From Scytolyngbya sp. HA4215-MV1 (lineage in GTDB: Bacteria; Cyanobacteriota; Cyanobacteriia; Leptolyngbyales; Leptolyngbyaceae), in assembly GCA_019359045.1 (NCBI GenBank), contig JAHHIA010000007.1, positions 276,515-340,514 on the forward strand: DNA of 64,000 bases, read 5' to 3'. Positions 8,187 through 17,987 of the stretch are shown here, one piece after another (the first letter of the stretch is position 1; each line of letters begins with the position of its first letter). The notes below the pieces were generated by a model. That model was given only the letters and a program-made list of their open reading frames with translations, made no database searches and was not told where the DNA came from. The position numbers were made by a program, and so were the translations under genes.

Positions 8187-10742
8187 TCACCACCCTACAA
8201 TCACCTTCCAGTAAAGCGAACCGATTGCGAAACTTGCCCCATGCTGAGGCAGCAAAGTCCAGAAAGATTGACGCGCAATTTTTTGCGTTAAAACGATACT
8301 GCACCAAACTGAGAAAATCAGCGTCACCCCTTGCAAAAATGCCAATACTGCTGGATCGACGACGGCGATCGGCAAATTTGCCCCTCCCTGCCAGCCCAGG
8401 GTAGCAAAAGTGACGGGCAGAACTCGTCCTGCTTCAGTGAGTCCTAAGCGCAGATAGTGTGCCAGGTTGGCACCGAGCACTAAGGGTAGATATCCATATG
8501 CCAGATCAATAAACGCCCGCGGCTTGACGGCCGAAAGAGGTTGTTGCATTTTTTGGACAAGGCGAATGAGTGCATAAGTGGGTAGCGCGATCGCGATCGG
8601 AACCAACAATGCCAAGATCGCCGCCCCCGTATGGAACCCAAACTGGTCTAGATGCAGATGCCAACCAAACTGTTGCTCAATTTCGGGCAACCGATGCAGT
8701 AACACTACACCAAACAGCAAAAACAGGAGCGCTACTTCTGCACGGGTCGGTGTATGGGTCGTCCAGAGTTCAATGCCAGGAGGACGCAGGTTCAACTCCA
8801 CCGATCGATGAGGACAGGCTTTGAGACAGGTCATACACAGAACACAATCTTTGTTCTCCTGTAATTGTGCTGGATGGGAATAGAGAGGACAGCCTCCCGT
8901 CTCCTGACCTTCGCCCTTTTGTGGTCCTCCCTTATAGCACTGATAGGTGGTGCAAGTGGCAGAACAAATGCCCTGTTGTGCTCGCAGCTCCGTTACAGCC
9001 AACTTGGCAAACAAACCATTCATCCCCCCGATCGGGCACAAATAGCGACACCAAAACCGCCGTTCAAACAGCAGCGAAAAAACGATCGCGCCCGCTGTAA
9101 TCAACAACAACAAACAGGCAGATAGGTAAGCGGTGTTCTCCAAATCCCAAAGTTCTTCCCACAGCAAAATGAGGGCAAACAGTCCAAACAAAAACCATCC
9201 GCCCCACTTTTCTGCCTGTTGACGGGGCCAGGGTCTCAGCTTACGCGGCAGCAGCCAGAGCGAAAGTTTCTGGGTGACTTCGCCATAAATCATAAACGGA
9301 CAGACAGCGCACCAGAGCCGCCCCACAAAGGGGAACGCAATCAGAATCAGGGGCCACCACCATGCCCAGAAAAAATTGAGGGCAACGTTGCGATCGCGAC
9401 TTTGCGGACCCCAGATCAAGACGGCAACCACTCCTGCAAAGACACTCAAGGTAAACCCGTAATTGATGCGATCGGGATACCAGGGACTGCGTAAAAACTG
9501 CCGTAGTTTAGGATTCACATTCAGCAAATTCAACCGAAATCGCCGTAGTTTGGTACTCACTGACCAGAAAACCTCTTCCGTCAGTTCCGCTGCACCCTCT
9601 GCCTGGACCACTGCCCGCTCTATTAAACCTTCCAATTCGGTCAGATTGCCAGGAAAGTCGTAACCCTGCAACCGGCGCAATGCTTCGGGCGTTACCTTGG
9701 GCTTAGGCAACCCCCGCGATCGACAAAACAGCCCCAAATAGTACGCCACCTGCGCGGTAATGTCTGACTTTCGCACCCGCAAAGGAGGCACCTTAATCAG
9801 GTGCTTGACCCGATTCTTTTTCTCTAGATAGGGCAAGATTTTTTCCGAATTCATGACAATCCGAGCTTGGCAACGCCTGACCGCAGGCTCCGGATCTCCC
9901 TCCCGACTAATCGGGGTATAGTTGCCTGTTTCCAGCAGAACCACCAGTTTTTCTTTCAGTTCTGGCGGCAGATCTTGCACATTGTTTAACAGCAACGTAC
10001 CTGTCCCCAACCATTCCAGCAAACCGGGCTTGCCCCCATCTCGCCCAAATAGCTCTGCCCCACTGACTTGTAAAGTTTCACAGTTGAGCTTGATCATTGG
10101 TTCCTGGCGGCAGCGAGAACCAAAGTGAATCAGGGCCGCAATATTGTCTTTACCCAACCCCGGTTCACCAAAAATCAAGACGGATTGATGATCCGCAGCC
10201 GCTTTTTTAATTTCCTGACGCAGTCGCACCGCATAACGACTAGAGCCAATAATGCCCCGTTTGACCTTAGGCACTAGATAGGGACGCAGTGCAATTTGTC
10301 GATCGCGCTCAAACGTGAGCTGAAAGGAAATCTGATTCAGCTCCGTTGCCAATTGGCGAGATAAGGTCTGAGAAATTTCGGGATGTGCCTGTGTAAGCAC
10401 AATAAATTGCTCACGCGGGATGCTCCACAATTCCACATCAGTCAAGGTAATCACCGTCTGTTCAACGGGTTGATCGAGCAGCATTTCTTTCAGGTGAATC
10501 ACCGCCCCCGGCAATAGCCCGATCGCGTTGGCAAGGCTCGTTTTTTGGGTGCGGTAGCTCTCCAACTGTCCTGATTTGAGGATATAGAGGGCTGTCGGTA
10601 AGGTATCTTCCCGCACCAGGCGACGGTTAGCTGGAATCGTTTCAACCTGGATTGCAGCCACGATCGCCTGTATCGTTTCTTCCGACAGTGCACCCAGCGA
10701 TGTCTGAGATCGCAACCACGCTATCCGCTCGACCTGATCCAT
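8187..10742 (-). CDS. cNMP-fold / degenerate sigma54-type AAA+ / membrane polyferredoxin fusion
   Basis: 851 residues in three modules. (1) A cyclic-nucleotide-binding fold at about 1-140, without the Glu/Arg of a working phosphate cassette. (2) An AAA+ domain like sigma54 activators at about 155-395. It keeps Walker A (GEPGLGKD, K198), but the Walker B Asp-Glu is Asn253-Asn254 (TLLLNNVQDL) and the GAFTGA loop is absent. (3) A C-terminal membrane part with several helices and NapH/NosR-like cysteine clusters: WCAVCP (near 476), CRYLCPIGG (near 566), CSATCTTYQC (near 595) and CVLCMTCLKACPH (near 635). No HTH follows. It is probably a membrane iron-sulfur redox protein with a regulatory cytoplasmic head. 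AGAGG precedes the ATG. The partner and signal are unknown. Confidence 0.85.
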   Translation of the reverse strand: MDQVERIAWLRSQTSLGALSEETIQAIVAAIQVETIPANRRLVREDTLPTALYILKSGQLESYRTQKTSLANAIGLLPGAVIHLKEMLLDQPVEQTVITLTDVELWSIPREQFIVLTQAHPEISQTLSRQLATELNQISFQLTFERDRQIALRPYLVPKVKRGIIGSSRYAVRLRQEIKKAAADHQSVLIFGEPGLGKDNIAALIHFGSRCRQEPMIKLNCETLQVSGAELFGRDGGKPGLLEWLGTGTLLLNNVQDLPPELKEKLVVLLETGNYTPISREGDPEPAVRRCQARIVMNSEKILPYLEKKNRVKHLIKVPPLRVRKSDITAQVAYYLGLFCRSRGLPKPKVTPEALRRLQGYDFPGNLTELEGLIERAVVQAEGAAELTEEVFWSVSTKLRRFRLNLLNVNPKLRQFLRSPWYPDRINYGFTLSVFAGVVAVLIWGPQSRDRNVALNFFWAWWWPLILIAFPFVGRLWCAVCPFMIYGEVTQKLSLWLLPRKLRPWPRQQAEKWGGWFLFGLFALILLWEELWDLENTAYLSACLLLLITAGAIVFSLLFERRFWCRYLCPIGGMNGLFAKLAVTELRAQQGICSATCTTYQCYKGGPQKGEGQETGGCPLYSHPAQLQENKDCVLCMTCLKACPHRSVELNLRPPGIELWTTHTPTRAEVALLFLLFGVVLLHRLPEIEQQFGWHLHLDQFGFHTGAAILALLVPIAIALPTYALIRLVQKMQQPLSAVKPRAFIDLAYGYLPLVLGANLAHYLRLGLTEAGRVLPVTFATLGWQGGANLPIAVVDPAVLAFLQGVTLIFSVWCSIVLTQKIARQSFWTLLPQHGASFAIGSLYWKVIVGW

Positions 10743-10943
10743 CCTGCACCTCTACAGAGCGACGTATTTTTTTAGATTGACGATCGCAATTTCAGCGTGT
10801 ATTGAGATCCGCCTGTAAGGGTTTAGCATTTGGGCAAAAATGGCTACAACTGAGGCAAAATCTATCTCCCCAATACTAAGCCCCAAGAAATCTGGATCTT
10901 AATTTTGTTGTCGTCTCTCAGCGCGATCGTACCTGAATTCTGT

Positions 10944-11480
10944 TCAGTTCCCCCGATGGGTTGATCCATCAGGCATCGTTGCATTCTTCAGAATTGTTCC
11001 CGTGGTATTCGCCCCTCCAGTCTTTGCCCGAAATAAATTCGCCCCACTCAAATTTGCCCCACTCAGGTTTGCACCTCGCAAATCCGCTGACTCTAAAGAC
11101 GCTCCGGACAAATTAGCAGCCGTCAAATCTGCCCCACTCAAATCAGCACGATACAAATTGGCTTTCGTTAAATCGGCCCCGGACAAATTGGCTCCCGACA
11201 AATTCGCCAATGCCAAATTTGCTTCCAGCAAGATTGCACTCGATAAATTCGCAAAGCTCAAACTGGAACTTTGCAGCCCTGCAGCACTCAAATTCGCACT
11301 GCTCAAATTAATTCCATCAAAATTAAAGTTATACAAGCTGGCACCCTTGAGATCACAGCCCATACACTCGCCAGTATCCAGCAACTTTTGGACATCCGCC
11401 GCGTTAGCAGCAAACGCAGCCGTTGCCCCCGTCAAAACGACCAAAAGGGCAAAGCCTAGAGAATTGTGGGGTTTAATCAT
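10944..11480 (-). CDS. Exported pentapeptide-repeat protein
   Basis: 178 residues. A Sec signal peptide (hydrophobic LGFALLVVLTGATAAFA, cleavage probably after AFA) is followed by a short cysteine pair (GECMGC). Next come about 20 tandem pentapeptides of the A(D/N)Lxx type (LSGANLSGADLTKANLYRA), which should form a right-handed quadrilateral beta-helix in the periplasm or thylakoid lumen. The role is unknown. I chose the ATG at 11480, which overlaps the TGA of the upstream glycosyltransferase by one base (TGATG), a sign of translational coupling; upstream in-frame GTG and TTG codons are also possible. Confidence 0.85.
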   Translation of the reverse strand: MIKPHNSLGFALLVVLTGATAAFAANAADVQKLLDTGECMGCDLKGASLYNFNFDGINLSSANLSAAGLQSSSLSFANLSSAILLEANLALANLSGANLSGADLTKANLYRADLSGADLTAANLSGASLESADLRGANLSGANLSGANLFRAKTGGANTTGTILKNATMPDGSTHRGN

Positions 11481-12667
11481 CACCAATCTACCTCTGCCCG
11501 TTCATGCAAAACTCTGCCATAGACGGCATCCGTCTGCTGCGCCAACTTTACCCAATCAAAGCGCTTGTCGAGATCCGCGTAAGCATTATCAACCAGCCAC
11601 TGAGCATAATCTGGATTCTTCAAAACTTCCAGAATGCCCCAGGCAAGTGAATCAGCGCTATTCGTCCAGGTGACAATGCCCGTCTTAGAGTGGCGTACGA
11701 CTTCTGGAAAACCGCCTGTATCTGAAACCACTACAGGCACACGAGCTGCGAAGCTTTCGAGCGCCACAATGCCGAAGGGTTCGTAAAGGCTGGGAAATAC
11801 CGCACAATCGGCAACAGTTTGGAATTTGTCTAAGTCTGCATCAGACATAAATCCGGTAAAGTAGCATTTGTGCCAAATACCCAGATCCCAGGCTTGGTGC
11901 TTTAGGTGGTTACTATTCCCTCCCCCAATCAGGACAAATTTGACCCGATCGTCTAGTTCCTGAAGAATTTTGGGAGCTGCACTCAGCAAAACGGTTACGC
12001 CCTTTTCATGCGTCATCCGACCGACATAGTAAACAATCTTTTCCCCATCTTCGGCAAACCGACGCCGAAAATGCCAATGGTCAAAGTCAGCCAGAATCCG
12101 CTTCTTTTCAGGGCGAATGCCGTTATAAACCACATCAATTTTGTTCCAGGGCGCTGTCAGTGCCCGCTCCACCTCTAACCGCATGTAATTGGTGCAAACA
12201 ATAATCCGCCAGGCATTGAACGCCAAGTCTTTTTCTTTACCATTGATATAAAAGTGAGTGTCATGGTAAAGCCCGTTGTGGCGACCGTATTCAGTAGCAT
12301 GAATCGTGGCAACTAGCGGGATTTTGAACAGATGCTTGAGGGCGATTGCGGCATCTCCAACCAACCAATCGTGGGCATGAATAATATCAAAAGGACCATC
12401 TTCCTGGAGCAATTTGCCACCATGCCGCCCCATGCTCTCATTCATATTGGCGATCCAGTGAAAAAAGTCACGGCTGGCGCCAATCCCCACCCGATGCACC
12501 TTCACTCCATCTACGATTTCATAATGGGGCGCTTGCCCAAACTCAACTGTCACCAAGTGAATTTCATGCCCTAACTTCACCAACTCAGGATAAAGTTCTG
12601 CAACGTGGCGCGCAATGCCTCCCACAATTCGGGGTGGAAACTCCCAAGCTAATACTAAGATTTTCAT
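11480..12667 (-). CDS. GT4 family glycosyltransferase
   Basis: 395 residues with the GT-B fold. The N-terminus MKILVLAWEFPPRIVGGIARH has the GG donor/acceptor loop typical of glycogen-synthase-like GT4 enzymes. HAHDWL lies near residue 108, YVGRMTHEKG begins the nucleotide-sugar domain, and the EPFGIVALE motif (E-x7-E) near residue 320 binds the donor sugar. The acceptor cannot be told from sequence; polysaccharide or glucan synthesis is likely. It starts with ATG and is translationally coupled to the pentapeptide-repeat gene downstream. Confidence 0.9.
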   Translation of the reverse strand: MKILVLAWEFPPRIVGGIARHVAELYPELVKLGHEIHLVTVEFGQAPHYEIVDGVKVHRVGIGASRDFFHWIANMNESMGRHGGKLLQEDGPFDIIHAHDWLVGDAAIALKHLFKIPLVATIHATEYGRHNGLYHDTHFYINGKEKDLAFNAWRIIVCTNYMRLEVERALTAPWNKIDVVYNGIRPEKKRILADFDHWHFRRRFAEDGEKIVYYVGRMTHEKGVTVLLSAAPKILQELDDRVKFVLIGGGNSNHLKHQAWDLGIWHKCYFTGFMSDADLDKFQTVADCAVFPSLYEPFGIVALESFAARVPVVVSDTGGFPEVVRHSKTGIVTWTNSADSLAWGILEVLKNPDYAQWLVDNAYADLDKRFDWVKLAQQTDAVYGRVLHERAEVDW

Positions 12668-13500
12668 CAGCCACCACCCACAAATTCACATGACTTCATT
12701 CTTGCTTACAGACCTCAGTATCATGCAAGAGCCTTAAAAAAGAAGGGTTAACAAGCCCCTACTTTTCAATTGAGATCCCAATTATATGCCTGTATATACT
12801 TTGTACTATCTGAGTAGCTTTCGGTAGAAATCCCTACTGAATCTTCCAGCTAATTTGATTACGCACTGCCCGCCTTTGAAGTGAGAGCAGGTAGAAGAAA
12901 GTAGGTAATAGATCTGTAATCAAGCGCTCTCGGTCGGCACACGTTGCTTTCTACAAAAGCGTCTAGAATCTCTAGCTTCTCCCAAGGGTCTACTTTTTTT
13001 GGACATTAAGGCGTCGATCGCTGCCACTGGAGAAACAATTCGCATCACTGCGGTAGGGGTGATGAGAGCGCAGCCGATACCGGGCGATCGGTTCTTCCCC
13101 CCACTGGGAAAGAGATCGAGCCTGTCCAGGTCGTGTCGTATCTATAAGTGCAAATCTTCACAATCGAGGACACTAATCATTTTCTGTGGAAAAATCTGCC
13201 TTTAGAGTTCTCCTGAAGAGATACTTTTTAAAATACCCTCCTAAAGAACATCACTTAGCCATTCGGGGGAATGGGACTCATTCAAAGGTAAGGCATCATA
13301 AGCTATCTTCACGACGATTCTATGGGACCTGTCTCGTGTTTCTCCAAGACTCTCGCATGAGTTTGACATTTTCGTCACAATTATTCGGATACTCTATAGA
13401 TAGAGCGAAAGCGAACTTAAACTGAAAATCTATCAATTTCATCCCCAGCGTGCTCTACAAATTCCCTTCCCGATCGTCGCGAATGTGCTAGAGGAAATGC
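12668..13500. other. Intergenic region between divergent GT4 and sasA genes
   Basis: About 830 bp. Short open frames on the plus strand (around 12999-13205 and 13186-13425) show no protein-like composition or start context, and I do not accept them. The region must contain promoters for both neighbours. I see no repeat or recognisable RNA. Confidence 0.5.
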
Positions 13501-14745
13501 ATGCAGGCATCTCCTGAAGAGTCCAGTAAATTTGAAGTGCCCTTGCAACTGCTGTTGTTCGTCGATAAACGCCCGGGGTCAACCGAGCAAATTCGTCGAA
13601 TTCGTGTCTACCTGAAAAATTTAAGAACCGAGTATCCCTTCGATCTCCAAGTGATTGATGTGGAAGAGCAACCCTATCTAGCCGAGCACTTTAAGCTGGT
13701 TGCTACGCCTGCGCTGGTCAAAATTCATCCAGAACCTCGGCAAACCCTGGCAGGCAGCAACCTGATTAATCAGTTGGGCATCTGGTGGCATCGCTGGCAG
13801 CGTTCTGTAGAAGATTATTTGAAAAGGCAGGCAGATACTCCTAACTTAACCGATGATGCGGTGGAAGAGGAGCAGAACGAAACCGGGAGTTCGACTGCAC
13901 TTAAACGCCACGATTCTGAATCGGCGAGTTTAGTTATGCAGTCAATCCCGAGTACAATCGCCCGCTCTACTGAAATTCTCCGCCTTTCTGATGAAATCTT
14001 TCGGCTTAAACAAGAAGTTGAGCAGCTACAAGAGCAACTTCAGTTTAAGGATCACATCATCGCAATGCTGGCACATGACTTGCGTAACCCGCTGACTGCA
14101 ACCTCGATCGCATTAGAAACATTAGAACTAGGCTCATCCAAAGACGGACAACCCTCACGTCTGACACCTGCCCTCACAGCGCAACTCCTCAGACATGCCC
14201 GCACCCAAACCAAAGCGATCGATCGCATGATCACAGACATCCTCCAAGCAGCACGAGGCACGAATGCTGAACTCCCCATTCAACCCCAGCAACTTGATCT
14301 CGTGGGTCTTTGCAAAGATGTACTGGATCACCTTAAAGAACGCTTTCGGCAAAAAAACCAATACATTGAAACCGATATTCCCACTGACCTCCCCCTTGTA
14401 TACGCTGACAAAGAGCGTATTCGACAAGTGCTCACCAACTTATTAGATAACGCAGCAAAATATACCCCAGAAGGTGGAAAAATTCAGATTACGGTCCTGC
14501 ATCGCACTACTCAAAAGGTACAAGTGAGCATTTGTGATAACGGACCAGGTATTCCTCTCGAAAATCAAGAACGAATTTTTGAGGAACATTTCCGCTTGGA
14601 ACGAGACACTGCACAAGATGGCTACGGGCTTGGGTTAGCACTCTGTCAGCGAGTGGTGCGAGCACATTATGGTCAGATTTGGGTAGACGCCAACGCCAAT
14701 CAGGGCAGTTGCTTCCACTTCACCTTGCCTGTTCATCGTTCCTAA
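13501..14745 (+). CDS. sasA: Circadian clock output histidine kinase SasA
   Basis: 414 residues. The N-terminal 100 residues are the KaiB-like thioredoxin-fold domain ([37 protein letters not shown]), which binds KaiC. A coiled linker (about 155-185) leads to the dimerisation helix with the phospho-acceptor His192 ([11 protein letters not shown]). The HATPase domain has an N-box ([11 protein letters not shown]), a G1 box (DNGPGIP) and a G2 box (GYGLGLAL). SasA autophosphorylates when bound to KaiC and passes phosphate to RpaA. Start ATG 13501 has GAGG 6 bases upstream; an out-of-frame ATG lies just before it. No kai gene is present in the window. Confidence 0.93.
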   Translation: MQASPEESSKFEVPLQLLLFVDKRPGSTEQIRRIRVYLKNLRTEYPFDLQVIDVEEQPYLAEHFKLVATPALVKIHPEPRQTLAGSNLINQLGIWWHRWQRSVEDYLKRQADTPNLTDDAVEEEQNETGSSTALKRHDSESASLVMQSIPSTIARSTEILRLSDEIFRLKQEVEQLQEQLQFKDHIIAMLAHDLRNPLTATSIALETLELGSSKDGQPSRLTPALTAQLLRHARTQTKAIDRMITDILQAARGTNAELPIQPQQLDLVGLCKDVLDHLKERFRQKNQYIETDIPTDLPLVYADKERIRQVLTNLLDNAAKYTPEGGKIQITVLHRTTQKVQVSICDNGPGIPLENQERIFEEHFRLERDTAQDGYGLGLALCQRVVRAHYGQIWVDANANQGSCFHFTLPVHRS

Positions 14746-15847
14746 ATTCATGGTTTCTATCATTTTCTTTCATCAGCTCTTGGTGCGATCCAAAGGGCAG
14801 TGAATTCAGCCGGAAAGATGAGCGATCTATAAGGGTGCAAGTCCTTGTCCCCTTACCGAGGAACATCGAAGTGATTAAATTAACAACTCCATTAAGTCTC
14901 AACCTTAGAAATCTTTCTATTGAAGGGCTTCTAGTATTCCCTGTAGGGATGGCAGGATGGCAGCCTTACCTGACCTCGTTACCAGTTTTTTGATCAAGCA
15001 AGAGCTTTTTACTTCTCCGTGTTCTTTCTGAAACTGCCAGTTAAAACACGAATCGAACCTGTAGTCGCACCGCAAATCCAACAGGAGGTCCTCACTTAGA
15101 TCCGTCTATTAGCAACACAAATCTTGCCAAAAAATTCAGATGAGGATCATAAAAAACTTGGTTTTAACAGATACTAAACCCTTTGTCTCTTACAAAACTA
15201 CAGAATGTTTATGAAACATAGAATTGATGGAAATTGAGTATACGGGTATGATTAATCACGATTTCTAGAAAAATTTCAGAGATATCTAAATGAGTAACTC
15301 TAGAATTCAAAGTGTTAATTCATACATCAATCCCTGATTATTTCTTGTTTATTAATCGACAGCTCTAATTTCCTGCAAGTCCCTGAGAACAGGCAAGTAG
15401 AGCCAATAAATACGATAAAGTAATTAAAGCTCTGATGAAGTCTACCCAGATTTCTTAAAGGTTCACTGTGGTCCCTAGATTTTGGCGAGGATTTAGGGCA
15501 CACTCAATAACTACCCTGCAATCCTTTAAAAAGTCAGTTTTCAACTGAGAAGTACTCTCATTTATCAAGGAATGACAAAGTTAATTTCAAGGAATTGTTA
15601 GGAGCTGAATCGAAGACTTAAATTCAGCTATTTAGCGGATCTGCACTATTTTCTAGGGATGCTAGGGTGACAACAAATGGATGTAATTATTTTCTTGACT
15701 ATTTCTCGTCAAAAAAGTTGAAGACTTCTAAATCTCTCAATTGGAGACCTTAAAAAACTAATCAAGTCTTCAATAAATTTGTTCCAAAACCTTTTCTAGT
15801 TCTTTGATTTTTTCCTAGTTGCGTTGCAGTAATGGCTGCTTTTGTCA
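14746..15847. other. Long AT-rich intergenic region downstream of sasA
   Basis: About 1.1 kb with no supported coding sequence on either strand. Stops are frequent in all frames. A T-arm-like GGTTCGATTC occurs on the minus strand near 15050, but no complete tRNA can be folded around it. The region precedes the small gene at 15848. Confidence 0.5.
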
Positions 15848-16126
15848 ATGAAATACGATCCTGTAGAGTATCAGCCGAAGACCGTCGAAGTTGGTGTTTA
15901 CGAATGCGAAATCCATCTCAAATTCAGACTCATCGAAGAAAAAAGCATTCTCAACGATCGTGAGCAACTGTTAGAGATGCTGATGGATGCTTTTGCATGT
16001 GGCACAGATGAATATCTAGAAACCATCAATGTTCAGGTTCAAGCGCAAGAAGTGCCTGAAGTAGATGCTTCCCCACAGATGCGCCGTCAAATCATCCGCC
16101 TGAGAAATTCTAGAGATCTGGCTTAA
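15848..16126 (+). CDS. Small conserved cyanobacterial protein (Npun_R1517-like)
   Basis: 92 residues. The central block VYECEIHLKFRLIEEKS and the C-terminal SPQMRRQIIRLRNSRDL resemble a small cyanobacterial family that databases label Npun_R1517 family heterocyst differentiation regulator. That label rests on family recall; nothing in the sequence proves regulation. It is soluble, acidic in the middle and basic at the end, with no known DNA-binding motif. The frame opens with a TTG at 15842, but the ATG at 15848 is preferred. The gene is monocistronic, ending about 290 bp before a 25-bp perfect inverted repeat that may act as terminator. Confidence 0.65.
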   Translation: MKYDPVEYQPKTVEVGVYECEIHLKFRLIEEKSILNDREQLLEMLMDAFACGTDEYLETINVQVQAQEVPEVDASPQMRRQIIRLRNSRDLA

Positions 16127-16415
16127 TAGACTGAGAATCGCCGTCTCGGTTCGGTTCTTAGCTTGTTTACTTGACTGAATCGGAGCATTTTCAACAAGGA
16201 AATTTTGAGCAAGAACAAAATTCTGGAAAAGCTCCACCCAATCGAACCCAATCTCAGAATCAGCAAAGAATGTTCTAAATGTATTCCAAATATTTTTGAG
16301 AGTATTTCGCTCAGCCATGCTTTCAAATGCCATTGTTGCAGGAAATGGGACTGACCCAGACATTTTCCGCTTCACTTATACAGGCAAGGTTATCAAGGTT
16401 ATGTTCTAGACATCT

Positions 16416-16466
16416 TGTTGGTATTTTTGAAAGCTTTGCTCAGCAAAGCTTTCAAAAATACCAACA
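16416..16466. repeat. Perfect 25-bp inverted repeat with 1-base centre
   Basis: Arms 16416-16440 (TGTTGGTATTTTTGAAAGCT...) and 16442-16466 are exact reverse complements around a single C at 16441. It lies between the convergent genes at 15848 (plus) and 16561 (minus). A bidirectional terminator or a cruciform-forming site is likely. Exact arms of this length are unusual for a plain terminator, and a small mobile-element remnant is possible. The gap 16127-16560 holds no gene. Confidence 0.8.
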
Positions 16467-16560
16467 GCACCTTTGAACACTACCCACAGGCAGTACTGCA
16501 AATGACTTTTCTATTGCTCCAATCATTGGGTGTTTGAACTGCTGAGTCCTGTTACAACAC

Positions 16561-17883
16561 TTAAGCACCCAACGTTGCTGGCACTGCCGATTCACGCATC
16601 ACCGCTGCTGGACCCACGAGCGAAACATACGGTTCGGTGAAGTATTTTTGAGCAACGGCTTGAGCGTTTTTGCAACTCACTTCGGTCACTTCTTGCTGAA
16701 AACGGGTATCAAACTCGACCCCTAAGCCTAAAGTTTCGTACCAACCTAAGATTTGAGCAATTTGAGCATTCGTTTGCTTGCCTAAAGCATACTGCCCCAG
16801 CAGCTTATTCTTTGTCGATTGCAGATCCTCTTCATCGATGCGAATGTGACGCAAGCGTTCAACTTCAGAGGTCAATCCCTCTAGTGCGATCGCAGTGTTG
16901 TCGGGTGCAGTTCCCATATACACTACAAACTGAGATTCATAGAGACGAGTTGGGAAAAACGCAGAAACTTCATAAGCCAAACCCCGTTTTTCTCGCAACT
17001 CAACAAACAACCGACTGGACAGCCCATTCCCTAGATAAGTATTCAATAGCTTAAGGGTGGTGTAATCCGAAACGTCGTCTACGGACGCTCGATCCAACAC
17101 AGAGGGGGTCAGATAACCCAACATAATAATGGATTGCTGCGTGTCCTGCTCCGTTACAGATTGGCAAGGGTTGGAGACCACGGGTGGAAGCAACAATGAT
17201 GGAGGGGAGATCGAGAGGGCTTGCCAATCCCCAAAGACTTGCTCAATCAGATCGAGAGCTGATTGGGGCACAATTCGACCGACGAGGCTAATCACGATAT
17301 TATCAGGACGAAAGTATGCCTGATGGTAAGCCTGCAAATCTTCCCGCGTAAGTTGTGTAACGGTTTCTTCTGTGCCTAGCCCAGGAAGCGCGTAAGGATG
17401 AGACTGGTACATGGCATGACGAAGCTGATCAAAAGCAACGGTGAAGGGTTGTTCTTGCTGAGAGCGAATCGCTTGCAAGGTGAGATGACGCTCTAGATCA
17501 ACCTCTTCTTTGGGAAACGTCGGCGATCGCAACAATTCCCCCACCAGTTCCAGCATCTCAGCAAAATCCGCAGAGACGGTTTTGAGGCTCAACAGAAAGT
17601 AATCAGAAGCGGCATCTGCCCCCAGACTTGCACCCACAGATTCTACTCGCTCCGCAATTTCCAACGAAGAAAGGCGCTCTGTTCCCTTGGTCAGCACAGC
17701 CGAAACTAACTGAGATAAGCCTGCTTGTTGTCTAGGCTCTGTATGACTCCCAGCACGAATAAAGACACGAGCAGCAATGATATCCGCAGCTGGATTTTCC
17801 ACCATCAGCACCACCATGCCATTACTCAGCACAGTCCGGTGAACTGCACGGTTTTGCCCTAGCTCGATTAAACTTTGTCTCAC
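16561..17883 (-). CDS. M16 family peptidase-like protein without the zinc motif
   Basis: 440 residues with the two-half M16 (pitrilysin/MPP) fold: VLSNGMVVLMVENP at the start, YRPDN-type YFRPDNIVISLVGRI near 200, and RGLAYEVSAFF in the second half. The HxxEH zinc site is missing; the matching place reads QQAGLSQLV. Such subunits normally pair with an active M16 partner, as MPP alpha does with beta. The partner is probably the product of the gene just upstream (104 bp away, same strand), which keeps HFLEH. Start is GTG at 17883 with AAGGA 7 bases before it. Confidence 0.88.
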   Translation of the reverse strand: MRQSLIELGQNRAVHRTVLSNGMVVLMVENPAADIIAARVFIRAGSHTEPRQQAGLSQLVSAVLTKGTERLSSLEIAERVESVGASLGADAASDYFLLSLKTVSADFAEMLELVGELLRSPTFPKEEVDLERHLTLQAIRSQQEQPFTVAFDQLRHAMYQSHPYALPGLGTEETVTQLTREDLQAYHQAYFRPDNIVISLVGRIVPQSALDLIEQVFGDWQALSISPPSLLLPPVVSNPCQSVTEQDTQQSIIMLGYLTPSVLDRASVDDVSDYTTLKLLNTYLGNGLSSRLFVELREKRGLAYEVSAFFPTRLYESQFVVYMGTAPDNTAIALEGLTSEVERLRHIRIDEEDLQSTKNKLLGQYALGKQTNAQIAQILGWYETLGLGVEFDTRFQQEVTEVSCKNAQAVAQKYFTEPYVSLVGPAAVMRESAVPATLGA

Positions 17884-17987
17884 GACGTATCCTTTCTGAA
17901 TTGAATGGTTAGCTGACCTGGTTGTGACTTAGATGCACATCTCTTTTAAGAATTGATGGACCACCCGAAACCAGTTTGTATGTCGCC

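Noticed and set aside
8187..10742. Annotation as a sigma54-dependent transcription regulator
   Set aside because: GAFTGA, Walker B acids and HTH are missing, and the C-terminus is a membrane iron-sulfur unit.
12999..13425. Two short plus-strand frames before sasA
   Set aside because: No ribosome site, no recognisable composition, and they lie in the divergent promoter region.
15041..15120. tRNA-like T-arm GGTTCGATTC on the minus strand
   Set aside because: The T stem has a mismatch and I could not pair an acceptor stem or a proper anticodon arm around it.
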